This document shows positions 13,101-23,020 of a stretch of DNA of 64,000 nucleotides, in pieces. Made by a program: the position numbers and the translations under genes. This DNA comes from Zantedeschia hybrid cultivar (Eukaryota > Streptophyta > Magnoliopsida > Alismatales > Araceae), in assembly GCA_030544215.1 (NCBI GenBank), contig JARZZO010000014.1:22947734-23011733 (forward strand), read 5' to 3'. Position 1 is the stretch's first letter, and each line of letters opens with the position of its first letter. The notes beneath the pieces are model-generated. The model had not been told where the DNA came from, did no database searches, and was given only the letters and a program-made list of their open reading frames with translations.

Positions 13101-14613
13101 TCTTATTGCATATCAATTATTATAAAAATGCCCCTACCATTGTCATCCATTAGCTAATTAGCATTGTGTTAGATATCTCTCTTTTTTTCCCTCTTTTGGT
13201 CAGTAGCCCAGTGGTCTGAGACATAGTCCCCAACCTCAGAGAGTTAGGATCGAGCCGGCCCGTAGCCTTTTTATTTTCTGTAAAGGAATATTTTCCATAC
13301 TCAAAGTGTTGTTGTCCACCAAACAAGCAATGGGCCACTCCGCCCAAAGTGGAGGGGGTGGACCATTCACGTCACTTTGCGGTTCATGTGTTAGATATCT
13401 CTTGTATAACCCTCATTAACCTTTAACCAAAATTAAAAGTATCTAAAATATCTTCATTCTTTCCTCAACTCTCGTTTTCTTTCTATTTATTTATCTTTCT
13501 CTCTCTTCATCACAATATGCTAATCAAAGTAATATCTTTAGTAGGGATATTCTTGTCCAAACATTGAATTTAATAGTTGAAAAGGGAATATTTGTTGTAT
13601 CTTTGACGGAAGTTAACCAGAGGGGTATTTTTGCATGCATTGCGGTGCAGTGAAGGTACTTACAGCAATATGAAAGTAAGATAGACAAACATGCAATCTC
13701 CTTATATATATATATATATATATATATGACTTCACTAGAATTTATGGAATCTTTATGGCATATTCTAACAGGAATATTTTACAATAATGTATAGAAATCA
13801 AGGGTTTGGGTATAATATATACACACAGCGGTATATATACAAAAAACTCTTCAAGTTTTCTTTGGGATGGTAGGCGGAAATGGGGAAAGAAATGCCTGTG
13901 AAAGTGAAATTGATCCTAAAACAGGCAAACACTGCTTCTAAAGGCTTTCACATGTTTTAACTTGACCTATCTGAGAGAAAATATTCAGACTTTGGGAGTT
14001 ATTCTGTTCACAGACAGTCTTTTGAGCTTTCAATGATAAGTCTAAACTAAACTTCCGAAATCGAAAAGCCAATATTGTGAGGAAGGGATTAACTAGTATG
14101 ACTTGTCAAATTATTTCTACCTAAGAATAGAAGTCAAAAGTAACTTTTTAAAAGTTTAGTCAAAGAAAGGAAGTCTTTAGTATTGTTCCTCTCTCAGCCG
14201 CATTGGTAGGTAGATGAAGGGTTGACTCTTCTTTCTTCTTTGTATGGATTTGAATTGGACTCGGTCAGTACAAAGAGGAAAAGGAGAGAGTCTTTCATAA
14301 AAACTCTTCCTCGGTAATTAAAAAAAAAATCATACAAAGGTTTTTTTTTAAATCTTTTTCTCTCTTTATTGACTGAGTTCAGTTCAACACTGAATCTAGA
14401 GGATCTCTATTTAACTTAAAAGGGTTTTGGTTTTAGGGTGCAGCAACTACATGCTATTTAGCACTACACCCCAGCGTTAAGGATGTCTCCGGCAAGTATT
14501 TCGTTGACTGCAACGAAGCAACACCCACTCCGTATGCGAGAGACGGGGAGCTGGCAAAGAAGCTTTGGAACTTGAGCGAAGAGCTTGTGGAGAAGCTCAG
14601 AAGGCCTATTTGA
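7170..14613 (+). CDS. Short-chain dehydrogenase/reductase, TIC32-like
   Basis: Eight exons: 7170-7284, 9850-10081, 10226-10305, 10528-10681, 10887-10965, 11488-11569, 11690-11745, 14437-14613. All have GT-AG borders and consistent phase, giving 975 nt and 324 aa, the usual length of the family. Residues 38-45 TGATSGIG are the NAD(P)-binding Rossmann motif, 117-120 NNAG, catalytic Ser in VSS around 173, and Tyr201-x3-Lys205 (YARSK). The start was chosen because MGQWNWFWRPSPSGFG is the conserved N terminus of plant TIC32/WWOX-like SDRs. Family members are NADP(H)-dependent oxidoreductases; TIC32 is tied to the chloroplast inner envelope import machinery. Assigning this copy to that role rather than another SDR function is inference. 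Intron 1 (2.6 kb) and intron 7 (2.7 kb) are long. Intron 7 holds a MITE and a SINE. Confidence 0.92.
7285..9849. other. Intron 1 of the TIC32-like gene
   Basis: Starts in a CT microsatellite and ends TTTGATCTGGGCAG. Mostly AT-rich. An open frame at 7525-7788 looks coding-like in composition but has no recognisable domain and lies wholly inside the intron. No transposon ends were established. Confidence 0.7.
12305..12928. mobile_element. MITE with TAA target duplication (PIF/Harbinger-like) in intron 7
   Basis: Ends GAGTAATGCTTGCTGCAC and its perfect reverse complement, with further imperfect pairing for some 20 bases (TGCAAA...AGGTG). Flanked by TAA on both sides (12302-12304 and 12929-12931), the 3-bp duplication typical of PIF/Harbinger and Tourist elements. 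624 bp, no transposase. It contains a block of palindromes at 12485-12735. Confidence 0.72.
12485..12735. repeat. Cluster of AGAGCAT-N-ATGCTCT palindromes
   Basis: Three perfect 15-base palindromes AGAGCAT(G/C)ATGCTCT at 12541-12555, 12576-12590 and 12653-12667, usually bordered by TCTAGAG or CTCGAGA. At least five degenerate copies lie in 250 bases. All are inside the 12305-12928 MITE. Confidence 0.8.
13181..13386. mobile_element. SINE-like insertion with 16-bp target duplication
   Basis: A 206-bp insert between two copies of TGTGTTAGATATCTCT (13165-13180 and 13387-13402). On the plus strand TAGCCCAGTGGTCTGAG (from about 13204) resembles a pol III A box and AGGATCGAGCC (about 13248) a weak B box, as in tRNA-derived SINEs. 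The only A-rich tail, however, would be at the minus-strand 3' end (GGGAAAAAAAG), so orientation is unresolved. It lies in intron 7 of the TIC32-like gene. Confidence 0.62.
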
Positions 14614-15924
14614 AGCTGAGGAGTCATATCACCATCTTATTAAGAACCACAAACGTTACTAAAGAATGAGCTCAGTGGTAATATATGATGATGACAAGAT
14701 CCCTCCTATTAAACTGGACGAATGTGTATGTGTCTAGCACGGCCGGAGAAGAAGTCCTTATAGATGATCCCTTAAATAGTTCTAAACCATGCACACAGAG
14801 CAATTCACGTCCTGTGGGAAGAATATTGTTTATTAAAGGATTGTTTGTTTCAGCGTAAAAAACTGTATAATTTAAAACAATTGTTTTGTTTTACGGATCT
14901 TTTAGATATTTCAAATGACGTAAAACACTATTAATATAGAATCATGTTTCGACTTGTCCGTCCACTTGGCAGCTCAATTCTTTTATTTGATTTACAGGAC
15001 AAATTCTTTATAAATAAAAATAAGCAGATTGAAGCATTCTCTTAATTTATTTTATAAACAATTAAACAAAAAAATTCTGATTTTAAAATCATATAACTTT
15101 GCTGATTTTAAAATAGGTGATTTTGAAACAAGTGATTTACAAAGTTTTACATTGAAATAAATAACCCCAAAATCAGTATTCAATATCCTTTCTATCCACA
15201 AAACGTCAACAACCTTACTTCTTGGAGGAACGGTCAAATTGGTGCATCGTAAAACAGCTATAAAAACGGTGTTCTCCTTTTACTTGAAAAATTATAAATT
15301 ATTTCATGGTACTTTTTCATATATTTAGCTTATTATAAATTACCATATTTTAAAATTGGTTGACCTCTAAAATCCTTCTTTTAGTTGATTTAAGTTTATA
15401 GTCTAAAATCAAAACCAGTAATTCAAACTTGAAATTGTACAACATTTTAGCGACGCACTAAATAACACCAATCGAAGTAAGAGGAACTTCTGGTGACTGG
15501 CGAGGGAAGAGGAACGGTGAGCATGACCAGTGGGACAAAGATAAAGCAGAGCAGGAAAGAAGAAGGAAGTGGAATACGACATCTACCACTGTTACAAGGG
15601 AGCAGCTAAATTGCGGGGAGGAACCTTTTATTTTTTTTAAGAGTTGCCCGTATCCCCAAAACCGAAAAAAAAAAGAAAAAAATAGCACTCCCATGTGCAA
15701 CAAGTATAATTGGGCTTGAGCAAAGAGCCTTTTCAGAGAAGCATAAAAGAGAAGAGAAGCACTTGCTGGACCAGTGCTTTTAATTTTGAAATTTTTTTAG
15801 TATTCATTAAGGGTCAAATTTTTATTTTTCATTCTTTTTTAGGTCATCAAATCAGTGGTCAGATTATACACTCATATAAGTCGGATTGTGGTTCACCTAA
15901 AAAAAATTAAAAAAATATTTTTTA
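14614..15924. other. 3' flank of the TIC32-like gene, no further gene
   Basis: AT-rich 3' untranslated and intergenic DNA. At 15760-15910 the TTTTTATTTTTCATTCTTTTTTAG-type core followed by GGTCATCA...GATTATAC resembles the interior of the Mutator-type MITE at 58433-58684. A decayed relative is possible, but its ends were not found. Confidence 0.45.
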
Positions 15925-17109
15925 AAAAATAAAACATGGGCCGCACATATGTAATTTGACAAGCATGTAAATAACCAATAAATTTGACAACCCATTCGAT
16001 AATTAATTTTTTTTTCCGATTTTATACATTGACTTCCAAAAATGAGTAGCATATAGAATTGTTAAATTTTTAACAATATGGTATTTCATACACCAATTTT
16101 TGCCACACGATAGTTGAAAACTAATTTAGTATTGTAATGATTAAACATATGTTCTATATTGAATATCTACTCTTATCTAATTTTTCTTATTCCATTATCA
16201 AACCTAGCTAGGCTAATTAGTATAATCTAAGGATGGAAATAAAATAATTCATCTTAGATTTTGCATCCATTCTACACAGATAAAATGATTTGAAAATATT
16301 TTATTATTTTAGGCTTGTTTATATATTAAATATCGGTACCCTCATTTTTTCTCTTTCATTCTCCTTCACTCTTTTATGTTGGTAGAGATTATAGAAGGTA
16401 ATGACATTTTACCTAGGATGAGGTAGGGAAGTCATTGATTATTATATTTTATTATTGATTATTAAGACGTCAATAATAATCATTGACTTAATAATCAATG
16501 ACTAAATTGTCCGACCGTTCGTTAACTTAACAAATGTTTTCAAGTAGTGGTTTTATCACTGATAGATTAGCGGATGTGTATTAAATAAACCCAATTTCTT
16601 AATGAATATGGAGATGGATAGTCCCATTTTTGAACCCTCAATCCAATGCTGACTGTTAAGATGTGTTTTATAATTGATATTAGTTCTTGAATTTCAATCC
16701 AATGGCTGATATCAAGTGACACCTTTGGTGGAACTTTACCTCAATTATAAGTCTAATTTTGTGTCGATATAGAATTTAATTAGTTTAGTCTGATTTAGAT
16801 AGACTGTTTTTTTTTTTAATTCTATACTTTTACACGATAAGACAAGTTTAAATTTAAGTGTATTCTTCTCTCTATTAAATATTAGTTACATTGTGCTTAA
16901 AAATTAAGTATCATAATGTCTCATTTTGACTATTAATTATCTGATAACTGTACTAATAGCCACTTCTTTTACAAGAGAGAGTTCACCATCCACCATATTA
17001 GACTCACTGACATCTCTAAGATGAGAGGAGAGAAGTTTAAGAACATCTATTAGTAGAAATTGAATCGAAATATCTAACAGCCAACATTCGCCCTGGAGAA
17101 CATGTCAAG

Positions 17110-17112
<3 letters not shown>
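15925..17112. repeat. Dispersed repeat copy B (paralogous to 4470-5635)
   Basis: Same order of shared blocks as copy A and the same orientation. It lacks the TRIM found in copy A. It carries about 320 extra bases (16267-16590), whose borders TTTATATATTAAATA and TATTAAATAAACCC are roughly inverted, suggesting a MITE inside. It ends in a CT microsatellite at 17113-17139. Confidence 0.65.
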
Positions 17113-17142
<30 letters not shown>

Positions 17143-18957
17143 CAGAGAAAGAGACTCACACGTTGTCACATAAGATTTTGGCCCTCTTTATCTGTAATTT
17201 TCAAATATTTCTAACTAATGTTTTATTTGTTCTTGTTGTTGTCAATTTGTCAGTTATATGACGTCTTATTTGTTCACGTACATTAATTCGGCCCTCTTAT
17301 TTGTTCAAGTTCATTATCTATGGGTAGATGAATTTCTTTCAATTTTAACATTTATCATGATTAATTTATTCCTATGCCTTTATGTTAATTATCTCATAGT
17401 ATATTAATTTATTTCAATTTTAATATTAAGTCGGTTTTCATTGCTCTTATTTATTTATATTGAAGAATCTACAATTAATACTAACATGCTTAATATATAT
17501 TTTAAGAAAGCGCTTAAATCATCATCTAGGCACCTCTTAAGTGGCCTCCTTAATGCCTATGTGCTTAGGCTCCCTGGAACGCCTTGGATCACTTTGGAAT
17601 AGGGCTATAAGTAGATCAGATTAATCTGCAATTCAATGTCTCGTCCGAAAAAATTCAATTTAATTCGTAAAATCATCGATCAAATTAATGTATGCGTTAA
17701 AAATCTTCACCCGCACCTTCCATCTATCAGTTTATAAATTAGATTCAAATTAATTCTCTCCGATCCGCTCTGATCCACAAGTCCTTATAAATTGGATTGA
17801 ATTCTCTAATTATAAATCTACATATATCCTCGACAATCCAGTATGATCCGCATGTTATAAAAAAATTAAATTTAACTTATTTAATATCATAAAAACTACT
17901 TGTTCTATATTCCCTCGAGGCATCAAAATAACTTATTTGAGATTAATACGAATTGATTATCTATGTACTATAAAGTACGAATAAGGGAATATTCCCTTAA
18001 GATTCCATCTATCAACAGAACATATTAGTCACTGTTTCTTGTGTATTTCGGCATTAATCCCTATTAAACATACGAAGATTACTTATTAGTCCCTCCAGTA
18101 AAGAACCATTATATACGTATGCGTATATGCCGATGCCATCTGATGTTACGGAATAGGATGAAAAGACATTTTTACCCTCTTTTTCCTGATTTGAGAGAGC
18201 AGATGAAGGGCCCGGGGCTCCTCCTCCGGTCCTGTAGTGGAGAGAGAGAGAGAGATGCTTTTACTGGCAAGGGGTTGGAGGGGGAACATAGATAGAGTGT
18301 ACATTTACTTGGTTAAGTTGAGTTTAGCTATGCTAAAGTGAACAAAAGCTGACGGAAGTAAACAGTAGGGATTAAAAGTTAAAAATTTCAAGTTTTCAGG
18401 GGTTAATATCAAAATACATAAGATATGAAGACCTATTTCAAATATGCAAGTTTATAGGGATTGAAATCCAAAAAATCCTTTTTTTAATTATCTTTTCAAG
18501 TCTAATTATTAATTTGAAAAGAACCTGCATAAAGTTCAAATTTAACGAATCTGATAGTTAAAACCTGAAAACTGTTAGCATCTGTTCTTGAATTAGTGAA
18601 TTGTCGAATGGCAATTTGCTGTGACAAGATAGTAGCATTTCCACTTGTTAAATGAGGGTCTCATTCGAGACATTCCTATCCACATCTGTAACAGGAATAA
18701 AAATGTGAAAATTTTCACATAGGGGGACCTTGTTTTGAGGCAAAATCCTGGGAGATAATTTGCATTATGTTGCAACTGCTCATGATTTTTCAAAAAAAAT
18801 AATAAAATAAAATTTCTATATATCTGTTTATACTTAGCTAAATTCTACTCTCCTGATGTGATTATCCTCCTCTTTAACTTCCACCTGACTCCAAGCCGGG
18901 ATAAAAAACCATTGTGTTGCTTTTTTTGTCAGACAAGAATATTGTAAAAGTTGTGCG
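17113..18957. other. AT-rich intergenic DNA
   Basis: CT run at the left edge, GA run near 18240, otherwise AT-rich. At 17525-17590 there is a patch of CTAGGCACCT/TTAGGC motifs resembling eroded hAT termini. No gene recognised. Confidence 0.4.
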
Positions 18958-19195
18958 TAGGGGTGCAAAGTAGGGGGGTCCGGTTGGATCCGACCAGATC
19001 CATGTGGTCCCCGGATCCATATTTTTGGATCCAGGCCCAGATCCGAATGACAAGTTTTGACATAAGGACCTCCAGATTCGGATTCGCATGTATCTATACA
19101 TAAGAACCTCCAGATTCGGATTCGCATGTACCTATACGGATCTGGGTCCGGATCTTCCCATATTCCATGTGTATAGTGTGTCACCGGGCGCCTCC

Positions 19196-19460
19196 TTTGC
19201 CGTCGCTGGACGAGCACCTCGGCCCGCCGTTGAGGCACACTAGCACCACCTCCCTCGGCCCCAACCCTGTCGCCGCCGGACGAGAACCTCGGCCCGGCGT
19301 TGAGGCACACCAGCACCACCACGCTCGGCCCAGCCCTGCCGCTGCTGGACGAGAACCTCGACCTGCCATTGAGGCACACCAGCACCAGCCCCCTCGGACC
19401 CAGCCCTGTCGCCGCCGAATAAGCACCTCAGCCTGCCCTTGAGGCACACCAGCACCACCC
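19196..19460. repeat. GC-rich minisatellite, 69-70 bp unit, 4 copies
   Basis: Units anchored by TTGAGGCACAC(C/T)AGCACCA at about 19231, 19301, 19370 and 19440, spaced 70, 69 and 70 bases. Each also holds GGACGAGAACCTCG-like sequence. It lies inside the 18958-20511 hAT element, next to the captured gene fragment. The minus-strand reading repeats a unit of about 23 residues with VPQRRAEVL-like words, most likely an expansion of the captured exon end. Confidence 0.8.
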
Positions 19461-19477
19461 ACCCGCACCCCCCCCCG

Positions 19478-19683
19478 CCCCAACCTCGCTACCCGCAGCA
19501 ATTTTGCCGAGTCATTGTGCCGCCAGTCCACCACCGTGAAGTCCACCCTCGAGATCCTCGCCATCACCTCCTCCGCCTCTCCTACCACCACCTCCATCCC
19601 CACCACCCCCTCCCGGACAACCGCATGACCTCAGCCTATGTCGACCGCGCCCGCTCGTCAGGCACCACGCAGACCCCGGTCAT
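19478..19683 (-). pseudogene. Captured fragment of a DUF1442 family gene
   Basis: The minus-strand reading from 19683 gives VCVVPDERARS, then (after a frame change near 19606) VVGEAEEVMARISRVDF followed by VVDWRHNDSAKLLR. Both match conserved blocks of the plant DUF1442 family (SAM-methyltransferase-like fold, function unknown) as I remember it. A TAG stop and a frameshift break it. It sits within a hAT element, so it is a transduplicated piece rather than a resident gene. Confidence 0.65.
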
Positions 19684-21324
19684 GATAGGGGATCACCGCA
19701 ATGACAGCCCACATCACAAATAGAATCACTGCGCTCAGAGTGTAGACAGGTACCACCTAGCCATTGGGCGGCATGATCTCGTTGCAGCGAGGAGCTGTGA
19801 GGTTGTTGCCTATGGCATGGAACTGCCGAGCTACAGATCAGGAGCTGGAGATGCTCCACAAGTGCGACCGCGTGTGCCCCACTATGGCGCGCTGGTGGTG
19901 GTTCCATCCCGAAATGTTCGGCCAGCTGAAGGAGCAAGTGCTATGGGTGAGCACAGACCCGACCTCCTTGTCCTCAAGCATAGCGAGAGGTCCGCAAGCT
20001 GAGGGTCTTCTTGACGCTGCAGCTGGGCTGCCTGCGCCTCCCTGACGGCCCGCTGGCATGGGTTGAGAGTCGTTAGCACGATCTCCATGTGCTTCCGCCA
20101 CTGTCGCACCTGCTCGATCCCCGTCGCGAATGGCATTGCAGACCCCCTGTAATCGGCGGAGCTACTCCGAGTGTCCCAGGCGACATCGCGGGAGGATGCG
20201 GCACGGTGGAGGAGGATTGTGTGCGGTGGTCGGTGATGTCGAGCAGAGCTACTCTCGAGTCCCGACATCTCGGTGATGGCTAAGTGGAGGCATTGATGCC
20301 TGGGTGGAGGCGGCAATGGGGCGGTGAACGACATAGTTTTTTTTTTTTTCCTTAATTTATGTGGGTACCTGTCGGAGCGTCCACTTTCCTAAATCTGGAT
20401 GTTCCTTCGGATCCATTTCTTTCCATCCGGATACATGGGAGGCTCCACGTCCGCACACTCCTCATATGATCGGGCCTAACATGGGTAGACCCGGCCCAGT
20501 TTGCACCCCTAGTTGTGCGTTTCAAACATATTGTTTTGGATTCAGTACTACCTGGAGTATGCCATTTGTGGGTTCTTCCCTTCAAAAACATTTACAAGGA
20601 TGAAGATGAGAATTTACTAGTACCCCAAATGGGGACTACCTTTCAATTTAAAGAATTCATCTGACCTGACATAAAGAAGAGGACCTTTTAAATATAGTTT
20701 TACTTGATGCAATGTCCTCATTGCAATCCTCTTGCAATGCAGCCATTTAGCTGCCGCAGTTAGTGTTTTTTTCTTTTTTTTTCAGTTCCTAAGAGGAAGG
20801 GGACAACCTTAATTAAGAGACGTCAGTATTATCTGATCTTTGATCATAGAGTTAAAAATATATCAAAAAATAAAAAAAATGAGACGAAATTCAGGTGATA
20901 TAGATAGCTCTCTTAATGCTGTCTCCTCTTTTCTGAAATTTAAGAAAAAAAATATTTGCTGCAATTGAAATTCCTTTTTTTATTTATTGGAATACCGGCC
21001 AACCAGACCACCCAAGTCCCAGTCGAAGGGCTCCCAGTGGTTGGGTGACGTGCTACCACCAGCTATTCTGCTCATTGGAGTAAAAGCTTAAAATATGGCC
21101 ATCATGGGACTTGAACTCTCAGTCTTTTTAGAGGAGAAACAAAAATGTTTTACTATTGGATAAAGTGGGTACTCTCTGTGCAAATTTCTCTGGACCAGAA
21201 TGCGTGTTACAGCTCAGAGACACAGAACTTCGTAAGAAGGCATTCGATTGCCTTCCATTGGTTTTCCACGTCCTGCATTGCTCTGCGGCATGCAGGACAG
21301 AGTACAGTGAGTATTTTTTTTTTT

Positions 21325-21575
21325 TGTTGGACTTTTTAAATTTTCTTAAACCATTCGATCAAAAATTTGAGAGTACATTTAAGGACCTTGGATCTACTCC
21401 AACTCGATTGTATATTATATTTAAAAAAAAATCGTTTGAAAAACACTTCGATTTACATGCAAATTTTTTTTTTTCTAAAAATAAAATACGCAGTCGGGTC
21501 AAAGATGATTTGAACTCTCCAAATGTACTCTCAAATTTTTGGTCGAACATTCTAAAAAATTTTAAAATATGACAA
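21325..21575. mobile_element. MITE-like inverted repeat
   Basis: Arms of about 50-75 bases. The core AAAAATTTGAGAGTACATTT is preceded by TTCGATC on the left, and its reverse complement is followed by GGTCGAA on the right. Further pairing runs into the T/A-rich tips. Both strands translate to near-identical peptides (DQKFEST...), as expected for an inverted repeat. No clear target duplication. Confidence 0.6.
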
Positions 21576-22941
21576 AAAAAATAAAACGTGCTCATTACAC
21601 GCCATCAGATTAGCTGAATTGAACAACCCTGCAGGTGTCCTGCACTGCTACGTGCAGTACAATAAGCATTACTGTTTTGTGCATATGTGAGTGGTATAAG
21701 GGGTTCGGTGCATCACTACATTGCAAGTGTGAACCTCTCAGATGTTTCGTTCTTTTCAAGCATATTCCGTGTTTCAAATGTCCGCATCTTATTGAACGTT
21801 TAGCTTCTGACCTTTGTTCCTTCACATGCTATAATTAGTAAACGTCATATAAGTCGTACCAGCAGTTAATGTTCCATGTTCATCCACTCCATTTTATTCT
21901 CTTGTTTGCTGAGCTAGGAAAGAATAATATCAGAATAAAATTAATTGTAATTTGATTAGAAGAATTAATTATTTCGTATTAAAATTGTTTACTTTCGAAA
22001 TTTCGTGAACAAGCAATTCCATCTTACAGTCAAAAATTTGATATTTTGTCTTAAATTCTATCCTACTATCAAAATGAAATCCTTCTTATTCTAGATAGCC
22101 CAAGGATATTCCTACTTCAATTTTGTTCTTTGTTTGGCATCTTAAATTTTACTGGGGATAAGGGGCATTAAGAGGATTAGGGTTAACCCCAAAAATAGTA
22201 TTAGCAACGAGGATAACTCATTCCACCTTTTTAAGTGGAATAAGTTAACTCACCTCTTAACCCCGTTTCTCACCTTTTAAAAAGATCTTTTCCACTAAGT
22301 TATCTCAATTGTTATCCGCATTTTCACCAAATAAAGAACGGGAGTAACTTTTTTCTTATTCCATTGCATACCAAATGTATCTAAGAATAAAGATAGGAAT
22401 AAACTATATCAGGATGATTTATGTGTATTCTTACTCATTTTTATCCTGATATCAAATAGGCAAACAACTAATTTTATCCTAACTCATTATGTTATCAAAG
22501 TAGACAAATTTAGACCCTTCCCTACTTTGCCTTTGCTGCAAAGAGATTGCCGATTGGGTGCTAAAATAGATCAAATATGGAAAGGCCGCTGGCTTTCGTG
22601 CCCCTTAATGAGGCATGCTGGATGTCTCCCGTCCATTCAAATGTGAGGTACAGGTTTAGGCCGGCAGTCAAAAGGCCGATGGTTTTTGAACCTATGCTTC
22701 TTGGGGTGTGATTAAAGTTGCTAAAATAAGGAGACATCAGTAAATGTGCAGAATGGTTTCTAATTCGCAAACAGGAAAAAGGAACAGACCAGGCATTGAG
22801 AATAAGCAATTCTGACGCAATATAGTCTACTCTGCCTATCAAATTAAAATTAATCTTATTTTAGGAATAAGTCTCCTTTGGAGTTGAGCGCGGCTCTTGT
22901 ATATATGGGGCAGTTATCTAATCAAAGCTCAAATGCTTCTA

Positions 22942-22956
22942 TGTGTGTGTGTGTGT

Positions 22957-23018
<62 letters not shown>
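22942..23018. repeat. Compound TG/GA microsatellite
   Basis: (TG)n at 22942-22957 followed by (GA)n to 23018 with one interruption. Confidence 0.9.

Positions 23019-23020
<2 letters not shown>

Larger units (their letters stand above)
18958..20511. mobile_element. Non-autonomous hAT element carrying gene fragments (Pack-type)
   Basis: Perfect 12-bp terminal inverted repeats TAGGGGTGCAAA (18958-18969 and 20500-20511) flanked by a perfect 8-bp target duplication GTTGTGCG (18950-18957, 20512-20519). Both are hallmarks of hAT transposons. It is 1554 bp and GC-rich against AT-rich flanks, with subterminal GGATCC/CCGGATC motifs. It contains no transposase. The interior has a four-unit 70-bp minisatellite and, on the minus strand, a DUF1442 gene fragment. 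The 19.7-20.3 kb part is gene-like in GC content but was not identified. Confidence 0.88.

Noticed and set aside
17519..17590. hAT element with CTAGGC/TTAGGC ends, also at 48415-48535
   Set aside because: Words resemble known hAT termini, but no paired ends or duplications were identified at either place.
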